DNA from: Lachnospiraceae bacterium
GTDB taxonomy: Bacteria; Bacillota; Clostridia; Lachnospirales; Lachnospiraceae
Length of the DNA stretch: 59,019 nucleotides
NCBI GenBank assembly: GCA_017437065.1
Contig: JAFSBX010000101.1
Location: 1-59,019, forward strand
Reading direction: 5' to 3'
The translations under genes and the position numbers were made by a program. How positions within the stretch are numbered: the first letter of the stretch is position 1; every line of letters begins with the position of its first letter. This document shows positions 18,834 through 28,726 of the stretch, piece by piece. The notes below the pieces were generated by a model. It did not search any database. It saw only the letters and a program-made list of their open reading frames with translations, and was not told the origin of the DNA.

Positions 18834-21356
18834 CTAAAAGAAATAAATCCCTGCCTCCAACAACCTTTCTTCTCCTCCCGGTAAAATTACCTTTAGCTTT
18901 GCCTGGAAGGGAATTTGAACCATCATTTTAAACTCTCCCGTTTCCTGATAATTCCACGATACAACACATTCTCCGTATACCATACGATATTTTCCTGTAA
19001 CTTTCGAAAAGCGGCTATCCGGCATAGGTGAAATATAAAACTCACCTTTTTCATTCCATGAAAAACCACACATCACCTCATATAACCAACCTGCTACACA
19101 TCCATATGCATAATGATTCAGACTGTTCATATCATGACCATCAATTGTACCGTCATCATCCATGGAATTCCAACGCTCCCACATGGTAGTCGCACCTAAA
19201 TTGACCTCTCTCAACCAGCTCGGATAATCTTCCTGCAAAAGAAGTCCATAAGCTTCTTCTAACAGACCACATTTGGAAAGTGCCTGCATCAGCATACCTG
19301 TTCCTACAAATCCGGTACTTATATGGTTATCATACTCCTGCAAAGCACTCTTTAATCCTTCTGCTAAAGCTTTTTCCTGCTCTTCTCTATATAACCCCAT
19401 ATATAATAAAATGGCATATGCTGTCTGTGTCTTTTCTGTTCTCAGATTACCTTCTTTATCCAGATATTCCTGAATAAAAGCTTCTTTTATGTTTGCAGCC
19501 TGTTTTCTCCATTTCACACTGTCTTCTGTTTTTCCAAGCACCTCTGCTGCCTTACTGCAAAGAATGGTAGAATAATAGTAATATGCTGAAGCAATCATTC
19601 CCATATCAGTTTTTCCGATAGGATTATGTATATTCCCATTATCCAGTGCCAACCAGTCGCCCAAGTGTCTGTCATTCTGCCACAAGTACTTTTTTTCGTT
19701 TTCCAATGTTCTACTTGTAATATACTCTACCCATGCACACATCATCGGATAATGCTGTGTTAACATATTTTTATCCTGATAATGCAAGTAAAGCTCCCAT
19801 GGAATAATCGTTGCTGCATCTCCCCATGCACATGCACCTGCTGTTACAAAAAACGGATTAATACCTTCATGTGGTATAGGCTTTGGCTTTGGAATAAAAA
19901 ATGGTACTGCTCCTTTCCAAAGCTTCTGCTCTTCTTTCAAATTCATCATATAATGATGCAGAAACGCGGGAGTATACATATGAAAACTCGCAGTTCTTGC
20001 AAAAACGGCAATATCGCCGGTCCACCCCATCCTTTCATCTCTTTGCGGACAATCCATCGGAATATCCAAAAAATTACACTTTTGTGAACGTAATGTATTT
20101 TCTATCAGCTTATTTACTTTCTCATTGGAAGTTTCAATACTGCCTGTAATATCCATGTCTGACATTAAACGGAATGCTTTAAAATCATTTTCTTTTATTT
20201 CTGCAAGCCCGCAGACCTTCACATACCGAAATCCATAATAAGTAAAATGTGGACGCAACCACTCCTTTTCTGCATTTCCTTTAAACTTAAACTCTGATTT
20301 CGCCGTTCTTAAGTTTTCTCTGTATAACTCCCCTCCCTGCATATGTTCAGCATACTGTAAAGCAAAATCCAATTTTCCGTTTCCAAACACTTCGACCCAA
20401 CCGGTAATAGTTTCTCCAAAATCTAATACCATATCTCCAGTAGGAGTCTGAATAATTTCTTTTACTTTAAATTCTTCTACTTTTTTAATTGGTACATTTA
20501 ATCTCGGCATCAATCGGTTTGTAGGTCCATTTACTACTTCCACAGAAAGTGTTTCCGTTTTTCTATTTCTATCTATAACTTCTCCATCATAAATATTATT
20601 ACTTAAAATTTCCGTTTGTACCGCTTTCCATGTCTTATCCGTGTGAATCTGTTCTGTACTTCCATCCACATATGTAATATTTAACATAGCAGTTAACATC
20701 TTTCTGTCACCATAAAGATTTTCATAACCGCCCTCAAACGCAAATCTTCCTTTATACCAGCCTTCTCCCAATATAAATGAAAGTGTATGTTCTCCTTCTT
20801 CGAGCTTCTTTGTCACATCAAATGTCTGATATTGGTTCAACAAATCATAAGAATGATACCCCGGCAACAAATATTCTTTACCTATTTTATCTTGTCCAAG
20901 ATATGCTTCATATAATCCAAGACCACAGCAATACAATCTTGCCGTCTTTACCGGTTTATTTACTGAAAACTTCTTATAAAGACACGGCATGGCTTCTTCT
21001 TCTCTTCCCGCACTAATCCATTCCGCTTTCCAACTTCCTTTTTCAAGTGCCGTTTCAAACCATGCAATTTCACTTCTGACCTGTTCATTTGCATCACTTT
21101 CTATCTCTACATACCAATAGTATCTTGTTTCTGCCTCCGGGATTAATTCCGGCTCATAATAAGGCACTCCATACCGCTCTATTTTTCCACTATCATAAAC
21201 GAGTTCTTGAAATGCTTCATCCTTTGCGATGCAGACACGTGTCCATGCATCTGTCTTTCCCTCGCTTTCTGTCACTTGCCATGAAAAATGTAAATACTCC
21301 ATTTGATACCCAAGCGGATTTACAATATGATTTGTTTTTAAATTACCTATCTTCAT
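18834..21356 (-). CDS. Alpha-L-rhamnosidase, GH78
   Basis: An 840-residue inverting alpha-L-rhamnosidase: N-terminal beta domains (carbohydrate-binding type, about 1-290), the concanavalin-like segment and the (alpha/alpha)6 barrel. Motif DCPQRDERMGWTGD at 435-448 holds the general acid, and MWERW (Glu about 727) carries the likely base. No signal peptide, so it acts on imported rhamnosides in the cytoplasm. Between the GH3 gene (19 nt) and the sensor-GGDEF gene (18 nt). Rhamnose released feeds rhaA. The aglycone side (sugar or polyphenol) cannot be told from sequence. Confidence 0.93.
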   Translation of the reverse strand: MKIGNLKTNHIVNPLGYQMEYLHFSWQVTESEGKTDAWTRVCIAKDEAFQELVYDSGKIERYGVPYYEPELIPEAETRYYWYVEIESDANEQVRSEIAWFETALEKGSWKAEWISAGREEEAMPCLYKKFSVNKPVKTARLYCCGLGLYEAYLGQDKIGKEYLLPGYHSYDLLNQYQTFDVTKKLEEGEHTLSFILGEGWYKGRFAFEGGYENLYGDRKMLTAMLNITYVDGSTEQIHTDKTWKAVQTEILSNNIYDGEVIDRNRKTETLSVEVVNGPTNRLMPRLNVPIKKVEEFKVKEIIQTPTGDMVLDFGETITGWVEVFGNGKLDFALQYAEHMQGGELYRENLRTAKSEFKFKGNAEKEWLRPHFTYYGFRYVKVCGLAEIKENDFKAFRLMSDMDITGSIETSNEKVNKLIENTLRSQKCNFLDIPMDCPQRDERMGWTGDIAVFARTASFHMYTPAFLHHYMMNLKEEQKLWKGAVPFFIPKPKPIPHEGINPFFVTAGACAWGDAATIIPWELYLHYQDKNMLTQHYPMMCAWVEYITSRTLENEKKYLWQNDRHLGDWLALDNGNIHNPIGKTDMGMIASAYYYYSTILCSKAAEVLGKTEDSVKWRKQAANIKEAFIQEYLDKEGNLRTEKTQTAYAILLYMGLYREEQEKALAEGLKSALQEYDNHISTGFVGTGMLMQALSKCGLLEEAYGLLLQEDYPSWLREVNLGATTMWERWNSMDDDGTIDGHDMNSLNHYAYGCVAGWLYEVMCGFSWNEKGEFYISPMPDSRFSKVTGKYRMVYGECVVSWNYQETGEFKMMVQIPFQAKLKVILPGGEERLLEAGIYFF

Positions 21357-21375
21357 TGGCAGTCTCCTACCTTCC

Positions 21376-23061
21376 TTAATACTCTAATTCTTTTCTTCCA
21401 CAGAAAGCATCTACAGGACTTACTCCTTTAAATTCGCTTTCTCCACATATCTTTTTTACTAACTCTTCTAATACGTACTGATTATTGGAATAACAGTTAA
21501 TATATGTCTGCATCATAGGAACATCAAACAAATGATACGGATTCGCTACGCTGGCAAATAATGTTGGAACCTCCTTTACAAACCATGGAACATTATTTCC
21601 CTGTCCAAAAAAGGTATACCAGTTAATTCTGTTCGTTGTTTTATTGCTGGCATTCTCCACATTTCCAAGATAAATTACTAAATCATATTTACTCTTAAAC
21701 ATGGTTACATTGTCCACACCTTTTGAAAAATCTTCTTTTTCATATAGCGTAACAGAAAAACCTCTTTTTTCTAATTCAGCCCGTACTGTATGAATTACTC
21801 TTTCGTCCGAATTACAGTTTCCCAAAACTTCTAACAATACTCTTTTGTGTTTATGAGGTGTAATTGGCAAAAGTTTCTGTGTATCTTTTACAAGAGTAAT
21901 TGCTCTATCCGCTAATTCATACGCCCATGCTACATGCTCTTCACATTTCAGAATACTTAATGCTTCCTCGCCCGGCACTAACCGATTCTCTGCTTTTTTC
22001 TTATGAAGTTTTAAAGCCGCTTTTGTAGCCAGAATGCGATATACTGCTTCCTCTAATCTTTTTGCAGAAAGTAAACCATTCCGATATCCTTCCATCATAA
22101 ATTCATAATCTTCCGCTAAATCTTTATTAAATAAAATCATGTCACATCCGGCTTCAATTGCTACCGGAACCGCTCTGCTTCTTTCCATCGCCGCTGTATA
22201 TCCAACCATAGGTGTAGCATCCGTAATAATCAGACCATTAAATCCCATCTTTTCCCGAAGCAGATTCTTCAATAGTTCTTTAGAAAGCGAAGCCGGAACC
22301 AATTTATCTTTCAACTCCGAATTAAAATACTTTTGATATGCAGGCATAGCAATATGTCCTACCATAACCGTTAAAGCTCCTTTATCAATCATATTCTGAT
22401 ATACATAACCGAAGCTTTCATCCCATTCCTCCACAGATAAAGAGTTTACTGAAGTTAAAATATGCTGATCTCTTTCATCTACTCCATCTCCTGGAAAATG
22501 TTTAATTGAAACAGCCACTTCATTTTCTTTTGCTGCTTTCATATATTCCAATGCATTCGAAAGAACCTTTTCCTTATCTGAACCATACGTTCTTACATTT
22601 GTAATTGGATTTCTAAAATTCATATCAATATCAATAACCGGTGCAAATGCCCAGTTAATACCTAATGCCTTTGCCTCGCTGGTAGCTATTTTTCCCAAAT
22701 GATAAGCATACTTTGTATCATTTGCCGCCGCTACTTCCATCTGCTTTCCATATGGAGTTCCATCAGTCGCAGCACCATCACCACCCGCTTCTAAATTTGA
22801 TGGAATTAATAGTGGTATTTTTGCATAAGCTTGTGCAAATGCAAATGTAGAACGCATTTCTTTTCCTACACCATCCCTAAAGAATAAACCTCCAATATGT
22901 TTATCCAATAAATCCTTTTTTAAATAATCCGGGTCTGTGGAATAACCTATCGGGCAAAACAACTGCCCTATCTTTTCTTCTAAACTCATGGATTGATATG
23001 TCTTCTCTACCCATGCTATATCTTCATCATTTAAATAAAATGGATTTGCCTTAAAGTTCAT
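21376..23061 (-). CDS. GH3-family glycosidase or phosphorylase with an Asp/His dyad
   Basis: A 561-residue GH3 protein without a signal peptide. The barrel carries KHFPGDG (187-193) followed by DQH (Asp198, His200), the dyad typical of the NagZ-type subgroup, and IITDATP with the likely nucleophile Asp281. A second alpha/beta domain (about 370-550) follows. GH3 members with a Glu acid/base do not have this dyad; some His-type members have been reported as glycoside phosphorylases. Substrate unknown: a beta-glucoside or beta-hexosaminide left after rhamnose removal would fit. GGAGG lies 5 nt before the ATG. Upstream (23091-23143) is a terminator-like hairpin separating it from the beta-PGM gene. 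Confidence 0.85.
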   Translation of the reverse strand: MNFKANPFYLNDEDIAWVEKTYQSMSLEEKIGQLFCPIGYSTDPDYLKKDLLDKHIGGLFFRDGVGKEMRSTFAFAQAYAKIPLLIPSNLEAGGDGAATDGTPYGKQMEVAAANDTKYAYHLGKIATSEAKALGINWAFAPVIDIDMNFRNPITNVRTYGSDKEKVLSNALEYMKAAKENEVAVSIKHFPGDGVDERDQHILTSVNSLSVEEWDESFGYVYQNMIDKGALTVMVGHIAMPAYQKYFNSELKDKLVPASLSKELLKNLLREKMGFNGLIITDATPMVGYTAAMERSRAVPVAIEAGCDMILFNKDLAEDYEFMMEGYRNGLLSAKRLEEAVYRILATKAALKLHKKKAENRLVPGEEALSILKCEEHVAWAYELADRAITLVKDTQKLLPITPHKHKRVLLEVLGNCNSDERVIHTVRAELEKRGFSVTLYEKEDFSKGVDNVTMFKSKYDLVIYLGNVENASNKTTNRINWYTFFGQGNNVPWFVKEVPTLFASVANPYHLFDVPMMQTYINCYSNNQYVLEELVKKICGESEFKGVSPVDAFCGRKELEY

Positions 23062-23090
23062 ACTATCCTCCGTTTATCTCTTTTTAAAAA

Positions 23091-23143
23091 CGGTCAAAGT
23101 ACTTCTTCCTTGAATCATACAGATTCATTTATTACTTTGACCG
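23091..23143 (-). terminator. Intercistronic terminator-like hairpin inside the rhamnoside unit
   Basis: CGGTCAAAGTA (23091-23101) pairs perfectly with TACTTTGACCG (23133-23143); the loop holds a smaller TGAATC/GATTCA hairpin. On minus a TTTTT run follows, 30 nt before the GH3 ATG. It would reduce read-through from the transporter and beta-PGM half into the enzyme half, or act as a processing site. Confidence 0.7.
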
Positions 23144-23149
23144 CTTCGT

Positions 23150-23782
23150 TTATATATTCAATAAATCACTGAACGTTTTTAAAGGGTAGGTTACCAGCTC
23201 GCTATCAGCTGCTTCTCCTAAACCGGCACTTTTAAATCCTCCGTTATGTGCTGCAAGAATTCCTGCTTTTGCATCCTCTACTACAAGACACTTGGATTCT
23301 TCCAAACCTAAAAATTCTGCCGCCTTTATAAATACCTCCGGATCCGGTTTGGATCTGGAAATATTCGTTCCATCACTAATCGCATCAAAGTAATCGCCCA
23401 ACCCAAGCTGCCCCAATATAAATTTTGCATTTTTACTGGAAGAACCGATTGCCAGCTTTTTCCCCTGTGCCCGTAATGTATCCAGTGTATTTTTTACTTC
23501 CTCTGTTAAGTCCTTTTCTGACATTTGTTTTAAAAGCTCTTTATAAATATTATTTTTTTCCTCTGCGAGCTTTTCTTTTTTTTCTTCACATAGGCTGCCC
23601 TCATACCGCTCCAGTATGATTTCCAGACTTTCCATACGGCTCACTCCCCGCAATCTGTTATTGATAATCTCATCAAAATACACGCCTAAGTTGTCTGCCA
23701 TTTGTTTCCATGCTATATAATGATATTTATCCGTAGAACAAATGACACCGTCCAAATCGAAAATAACTGCCTTAAATTCCAT
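23150..23782 (-). CDS. pgmB: Beta-phosphoglucomutase-like HAD hydrolase
   Basis: A 210-residue HAD protein: FDLDGVIC (nucleophile Asp at 9 and acid/base Asp at 11), the cap motif RGVSRMESLE typical of beta-PGM, GSSSKNA, SKPDPEVF and VVEDAKAGI. Beta-PGM converts beta-glucose-1-phosphate to glucose-6-phosphate after a phosphorolysis step. GGAGG is 5 nt before the ATG, and the gene sits 19 nt after the second permease. No classical disaccharide phosphorylase (GH65, GH94) is in the window; the GH3 next door is the candidate supplier. A phosphatase role on other sugar phosphates is not excluded. Confidence 0.8.
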   Translation of the reverse strand: MEFKAVIFDLDGVICSTDKYHYIAWKQMADNLGVYFDEIINNRLRGVSRMESLEIILERYEGSLCEEKKEKLAEEKNNIYKELLKQMSEKDLTEEVKNTLDTLRAQGKKLAIGSSSKNAKFILGQLGLGDYFDAISDGTNISRSKPDPEVFIKAAEFLGLEESKCLVVEDAKAGILAAHNGGFKSAGLGEAADSELVTYPLKTFSDLLNI

Positions 23783-23801
23783 TCTTACCTCCTATTCCCG
23801 C

Positions 23802-24767
23802 TTAATTTCTTTGAAACAGCTTCTTTAATTTACCTTCATTATTTAAATAAATTAGGAAACCTACCAAAATTAATGCTGTTGTAATCTGCTGAATAGAAGA
23901 ATCTACGTCTAATCTTGCATACATAAGCGAAATCAACGCTGTTGTCACTGCACCAAGTACATATCCGATTCTTTCATTACAAAATCTTCCAATAAATCCA
24001 CCAATGAACATCGGAAGGAATGCTGTAAACATAACTCCGATAGAACCAAAATTTAATGACATCTGAATGTTTCCTGTGTTAGTTGCACTGATAAATCCAA
24101 CTATCCCCATCAACCCTCCGGTAATAGCATAACAGCCAATCGCATTTCCCACTTCTTTAATACCTGTATTTACAGATACTTTCTGTCCTGACATTAACGC
24201 TTTATAGTTATAACCAAACTTCGTATAATCAAATAAAAGAATAATAACTATCAATCCTACAATAATAAGAATCGAATAATTCAAAACACTCGGGAAACTT
24301 GTAAGTTCTGTATTCGCCACAAAGGATACACCATATCCGTCTGTAATCGCAAATGCAAGACCTTCATAAAATAATGTAATTCCTAATGAAACAATAATTG
24401 GTGGTATTTTAACAATGACATATACCATACCCGATATCGTTCCTAGAACGATACCACTTACTAAAGAAATAATTAGCATAACCGGAGTCGTCAATCCTGT
24501 ATCAATGCATATTTGTGATGCAATAATTGAGGATACAAGGGAGATAGAACCAATGGAAAAGTCAAATCTTCCCGAGTTCAGATTAATGGATAATGCAAAA
24601 GTAGTAAGCATAACCGATGTTACTGACCGAAAGAACGCTATCCAGTTTCCCTGAGTTTCAAATAACAACACACCTTTAGATTCACACAATACTAACATAA
24701 TAAGCAAAGTAACCGCAGGGATTGTTCCTATTCCTAAAATTTTTGTTATAAGCTTTCTGCCTCTCAT
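23802..24767 (-). CDS. Sugar ABC transporter permease (RbsC-type), second copy
   Basis: A 321-residue permease with about nine to ten membrane helices and the BPD_transp_2 pattern (NLNSGRFDFSIGSI, PPIIVSLGITLFYEGLAF). It differs clearly in sequence from the other permease at 26177, so the transporter probably uses a permease heterodimer, not the RbsC homodimer. Ribosome site weak (AAAGG about 11 nt before the ATG). It follows the binding lipoprotein and precedes pgmB. Confidence 0.88.
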   Translation of the reverse strand: MRGRKLITKILGIGTIPAVTLLIMLVLCESKGVLLFETQGNWIAFFRSVTSVMLTTFALSINLNSGRFDFSIGSISLVSSIIASQICIDTGLTTPVMLIISLVSGIVLGTISGMVYVIVKIPPIIVSLGITLFYEGLAFAITDGYGVSFVANTELTSFPSVLNYSILIIVGLIVIILLFDYTKFGYNYKALMSGQKVSVNTGIKEVGNAIGCYAITGGLMGIVGFISATNTGNIQMSLNFGSIGVMFTAFLPMFIGGFIGRFCNERIGYVLGAVTTALISLMYARLDVDSSIQQITTALILVGFLIYLNNEGKLKKLFQRN

Positions 24768-24816
24768 AATTAACCATACCTTTCCATTGGTTCTTATTTA
24801 ATAACTACTATGAAAT

Positions 24817-26100
24817 CTACTGCATCGCTTTGATTTCATCAAAACTGTATTTACTTACAAAATCTGAAAATGTTGCATAATCTGCTCCTAATAAAGTATC
24901 TAACATAGCTTTTGTATAAGCCGGAGCTTCTGTTGAACTGTCAATTGCATAATATTCAGAGAACTGATCGTATGATGTTGCAATCCAATAACCCTGATCC
25001 AATGCTAAGGCATTTCCTTCTTCTGTACGAATCGGCGCACCTAATGTTGCACTGTAAGTTGCTGCAAAGATAGGTCCGATACTTGCAGAAAACTTACCTG
25101 ACAGGTAATCTAACATACCTGCTTCCATTGCTTCGCCATATGCACTTGCATACGCATCTACACTGGCAATCTTAACATCTGTTCCCTGTACACTTGTTCC
25201 AAAGAAATCAGAACCATTACCTACTGCAAGAATAACTTCAAGCCCTTCTGTCTGAGCCATCTGTGCACATTTTGCAAACCATGCATCATCCATGTCATAT
25301 CCGCCTACATAACCTACAAGGTTAATTGTTCCTATTGCACCTGTCTCAACAGTTGCTGTTTCAAAAATCTTTGCAATAATTCCTTCTTTATCTGTTGCAC
25401 CCTGATAATTAGCACCTTCACCACCTGCTTCTACCATAGCTGTCAGCATACCTGCTGCACGATAAATATGCATTTCTGTATAATAAGGAACCGCACCACC
25501 AAAAATTGCAAAATTAGTTTTACCCTGATCCAGATAATACTTAGCCATATCATAGCCTGTCTGATACTCAACATCTAAAGATGGTCCGATTGCACCAATA
25601 TAATATTCATTTGTTTTTACAGATTCATATTCTTCTGTTGTTAAAGTACCTGTAGCAACTGCATAGTATACATTTGCATCTGCACACTGCTTCAGCTGTG
25701 CCATACGGTCAAAAGACGAGAATGAAATTACTGCTTTACAATTGTTTGTAATGAATGTATCAATTGCAGATTTTTCCGCTGCCGCATCTGCAAGCTCATC
25801 AGAGTACATAAGTTCTACATTGTAATTGTTTGCAATATACTCTTTGTAATAACTCTGGAATGCTAAGGATTCTGCTGTTGTAGAATCAGATACTAAAACT
25901 CCGATTTTTACACTCTTACTCATATCCAGATTTGCCGCCGGGCTGCTTTCTGATGTCTCTGTCTGTGCAGACTCGCCATTGTTTTCTGCTGTCTGCGTAG
26001 TTGCTGTTGCTTCTTTTGTCTCTTCTTTAGTGCTTCCACATCCAACAAGAGTTGATACACTAAGTGCAAGACAAAGTACCATTGCTAATACCTTTTTCAT
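24817..26100 (-). CDS. Sugar ABC transporter substrate-binding lipoprotein
   Basis: A 427-residue exported lipoprotein. Signal with lipobox LVGC (Cys21), then a Thr/Ser/Glu-rich linker (about 23-58) and a type-1 periplasmic-binding fold beginning SVKIGVLVSDST. A C-terminal stretch (GYWIATSYDQF) resembles family ligand-cleft segments. It captures the substrate, inferred to be a rhamnosylated sugar from the linked enzymes. Strong GGAGGG site. It lies between the two permease genes, an order seen in two-permease clusters. Confidence 0.9.
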   Translation of the reverse strand: MKKVLAMVLCLALSVSTLVGCGSTKEETKEATATTQTAENNGESAQTETSESSPAANLDMSKSVKIGVLVSDSTTAESLAFQSYYKEYIANNYNVELMYSDELADAAAEKSAIDTFITNNCKAVISFSSFDRMAQLKQCADANVYYAVATGTLTTEEYESVKTNEYYIGAIGPSLDVEYQTGYDMAKYYLDQGKTNFAIFGGAVPYYTEMHIYRAAGMLTAMVEAGGEGANYQGATDKEGIIAKIFETATVETGAIGTINLVGYVGGYDMDDAWFAKCAQMAQTEGLEVILAVGNGSDFFGTSVQGTDVKIASVDAYASAYGEAMEAGMLDYLSGKFSASIGPIFAATYSATLGAPIRTEEGNALALDQGYWIATSYDQFSEYYAIDSSTEAPAYTKAMLDTLLGADYATFSDFVSKYSFDEIKAMQ

Positions 26101-26176
26101 GTTTTACCCTCCTAAAAAATTTAGATTAAAATAGTTTATGTATAAAGCCCTCATGTATATATAAGGCCTGATACCA

Positions 26177-27142
26177 TTATCTCGGTAGCATTTTACCTCT
26201 CTGATTAAATGTTGCTACAAATACTACAATGATAAAGATTACTGCTTTTACCATCTGTCCGATTCCTGAATTTAAATTCAGAATATTCATAATCTGACCT
26301 AAAAAGCTCATCGAAAATGCTCCAATTACTGCTGCTGTAATTTTACTTCTCGCACCACCGGATACAGGCATTCCACCAAACACAATTGCAATAATAACAT
26401 CCATACCTACACTGGAAGCTGTATTCTTTGTAAGTGTCGGTGCATAAATCGTTGTTATAAAAGCTCCTAAACCTACTCCAATTCCTGCCATCACAAATGC
26501 CACAATTGCCATTTTTTTATCTGAAATACCTGTCAGTTTTGCACAAACCGGATTACCGCCCACCATCTTCTGCTTCCGACCAATTTGGGTAAAATTGAAT
26601 ACAAACATACACACTAAGAAAAATGCTACTAATACAAATACCTTAAATCCAATATTGTCAAAGGCTTCTACTGCCGCTGCCGGTACTGCAATCTCAGATC
26701 CGGTTCCATTTGCTTTAATCAATACAAGTACCAATGCATTTAGAAAACTCAGCATCGCAATCGTTGTAACAAACACCGGCAAATTAAACACCGACGCCAG
26801 TACTGAATTAAACAAAGAAATCAATACGGCAATTCCTACATTGACCAAAAGCATACATAGGATACTTTCTGTTTTGTTATAAGTTATCGCCCCTAACAAA
26901 GCACTGACTGCCACGCTGGCGCCAAGACTGATATCAAAGGAACCCAGAGTATAAATAAATATGGCTCCCGTTGCTACAATTGCCACAACAACCGACTGAT
27001 TGATAACAGCTTTCATTCCATACGCGATATTGATATCTTTTACTGTTCCCATAATCATAAATACGGCATATAGGAGCAGTAATCCCACAATTGGAGCCAG
27101 ATTCATAATCTGTTGCCTAATATTTATTTTTTTCTTTTCCAT
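26177..27142 (-). CDS. Sugar ABC transporter permease (RbsC-type), first copy
   Basis: A 321-residue inner-membrane permease with about nine helices and the BPD_transp_2 signature (GSFDISLGASVAVSALLG, then FGGMPVSGGARSKI). AGGAGG precedes the ATG. It is separated from the ATPase gene by 17 nt and from the binding protein by 76 nt. Pairs with the permease at 23802. Confidence 0.9.
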   Translation of the reverse strand: MEKKKINIRQQIMNLAPIVGLLLLYAVFMIMGTVKDINIAYGMKAVINQSVVVAIVATGAIFIYTLGSFDISLGASVAVSALLGAITYNKTESILCMLLVNVGIAVLISLFNSVLASVFNLPVFVTTIAMLSFLNALVLVLIKANGTGSEIAVPAAAVEAFDNIGFKVFVLVAFFLVCMFVFNFTQIGRKQKMVGGNPVCAKLTGISDKKMAIVAFVMAGIGVGLGAFITTIYAPTLTKNTASSVGMDVIIAIVFGGMPVSGGARSKITAAVIGAFSMSFLGQIMNILNLNSGIGQMVKAVIFIIVVFVATFNQRGKMLPR

Positions 27143-27159
27143 ATTTACCTCCTGCCGTT

Positions 27160-28662
27160 TTATATCATATACTTAATAATGTCTGACTCGCCAAGTTCAC
27201 TGCTTCTCTGAAATTCTTTTTCAATTTTTCCATCTTTCATAACAATCAACCGATCAGCCATACCAAGTAGTTCTGCCATTTCTTCCGAAATGATGACGAT
27301 AGATTTTCCTTCCTTTTTCATCTGATACATAAGTTGGTACATCGCCTGCTTTACACCGATGTCTACACCTCTTGTCGGACAATCCAAAATCAGAATTTCA
27401 CTTCCTCGTCCAATCCACTTTCCGAAAACAACTTTTTGTTTATTTCCACCCGAAAGTGCTGATACATATTGATTCATTTCCTGACACTTAATACTCAAAT
27501 CTTCAATCTGCTTCTGCACATATTTTCTTTCTTTACCTGGAAGAACCAAAAATTTCTTTACCGCAAATTCGTCCAATCCACCTACCGCAATGTTATCTTT
27601 GATACTTGCATTCAGACAAAGTGACTCCACATCTCTATCCTTTGCCACATAGCCAATTCGATTTTTCATGGCATGTGCTTCGTTTTTTAATTCCTGTCCA
27701 CGGCAAATCACTTTACCCTTTTCCATTGTTTCTGCCCCGAACAGCACCTTTCCTAACGTATGCATACCACAATGTGAAAGTCCACCAATTCCTAAAATCT
27801 CACCTTTATGTAACTGAAAATTGAAGTCTACTAACTGATTCCCCAAATTTCCATCTTTAATTTCTAACACTACTTCCTCATCATAACTTCCGTCATAATC
27901 ACTTCTGTAATAGTCTCCCTGAAGTTCCCGTCCTATCATGCTGGTTTTTATCAGTTCTTCATCAAATTCTTCCTTTGCAAAAGTAATAATAATCTTTCCG
28001 TCACGAAGTACTGTAAGTGAATCGCAGACATTCATAATTTCATCTAAATCATGAGATATAAATACAACTGCTTTATTTTCATCCTTCATTTTGTTCATAA
28101 TCTTGTAAATAATATCTCGTCCTATTTGAGAAAGTGCCGTGGTTGTTTCATCCACTACAAGCATTTTAGGATTTTTACTCATAACTTTTGCTATTTCAAT
28201 TAATTTTCTATCCTGTAAATCCAACATTCCGGTTATCATGTTCGGATCAATATGCTTCGCACCGATACCATCCAGTATTGCCTTTGCTTCTTTCATCATT
28301 TGTTTCCGATTGATAAGGCTACCTTTTTTAAAGCGACTTACTTCACCAAGGAAAATATTCTCTGCAACCGTAATTCCCGGAACCGTACCGGTTTCCTGTA
28401 CAATCATTCCGATACCTTGATTTAAAGCATCTATCATGCTGCCCGGTTTCCAGTTCTTTCCTTCATACAACATTTCTCCTTCGTCTGCTTTCTGCATCCC
28501 AGAAATAATCGAAGTAACTGTCGATTTTCCGGAACCATTCTCTCCAATCAATCCTAAAATCTCCCCAGTTCTTACAGTAATACTTACATCATTCAATGCT
28601 ATCGTAGAACCAAACCGCTTATTCATATGCTTTACTTCCACGAGAACTTCTTTCTTTTCCAT
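27160..28662 (-). CDS. Sugar ABC transporter ATPase (RbsA/MglA-type, two ATP domains)
   Basis: A 500-residue double ATP-binding protein driving uptake. First domain: Walker A GENGSGKST, degenerate signature LLDLQDRKLIEIAK and Walker B MLVVDETTTAL. The second domain lacks a canonical Walker A (GGLSHCGMHTLGK), typical of the degenerate RbsA half, and has signature ALSGGNKQKVVF with LILDCPTRGVD. The start is the ATG at 28660-28662 after GGAAAG; the extension to 28701 is rejected. It follows the HPr-like gene by 64 nt. Confidence 0.92.
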   Translation of the reverse strand: MEKKEVLVEVKHMNKRFGSTIALNDVSITVRTGEILGLIGENGSGKSTVTSIISGMQKADEGEMLYEGKNWKPGSMIDALNQGIGMIVQETGTVPGITVAENIFLGEVSRFKKGSLINRKQMMKEAKAILDGIGAKHIDPNMITGMLDLQDRKLIEIAKVMSKNPKMLVVDETTTALSQIGRDIIYKIMNKMKDENKAVVFISHDLDEIMNVCDSLTVLRDGKIIITFAKEEFDEELIKTSMIGRELQGDYYRSDYDGSYDEEVVLEIKDGNLGNQLVDFNFQLHKGEILGIGGLSHCGMHTLGKVLFGAETMEKGKVICRGQELKNEAHAMKNRIGYVAKDRDVESLCLNASIKDNIAVGGLDEFAVKKFLVLPGKERKYVQKQIEDLSIKCQEMNQYVSALSGGNKQKVVFGKWIGRGSEILILDCPTRGVDIGVKQAMYQLMYQMKKEGKSIVIISEEMAELLGMADRLIVMKDGKIEKEFQRSSELGESDIIKYMI

Positions 28663-28726
28663 AAGCTTTCCTTTCCCTGCATACCGCAAAACCAACTGCA
28701 ATATTGCATCAATCCGTCAATTGAAA

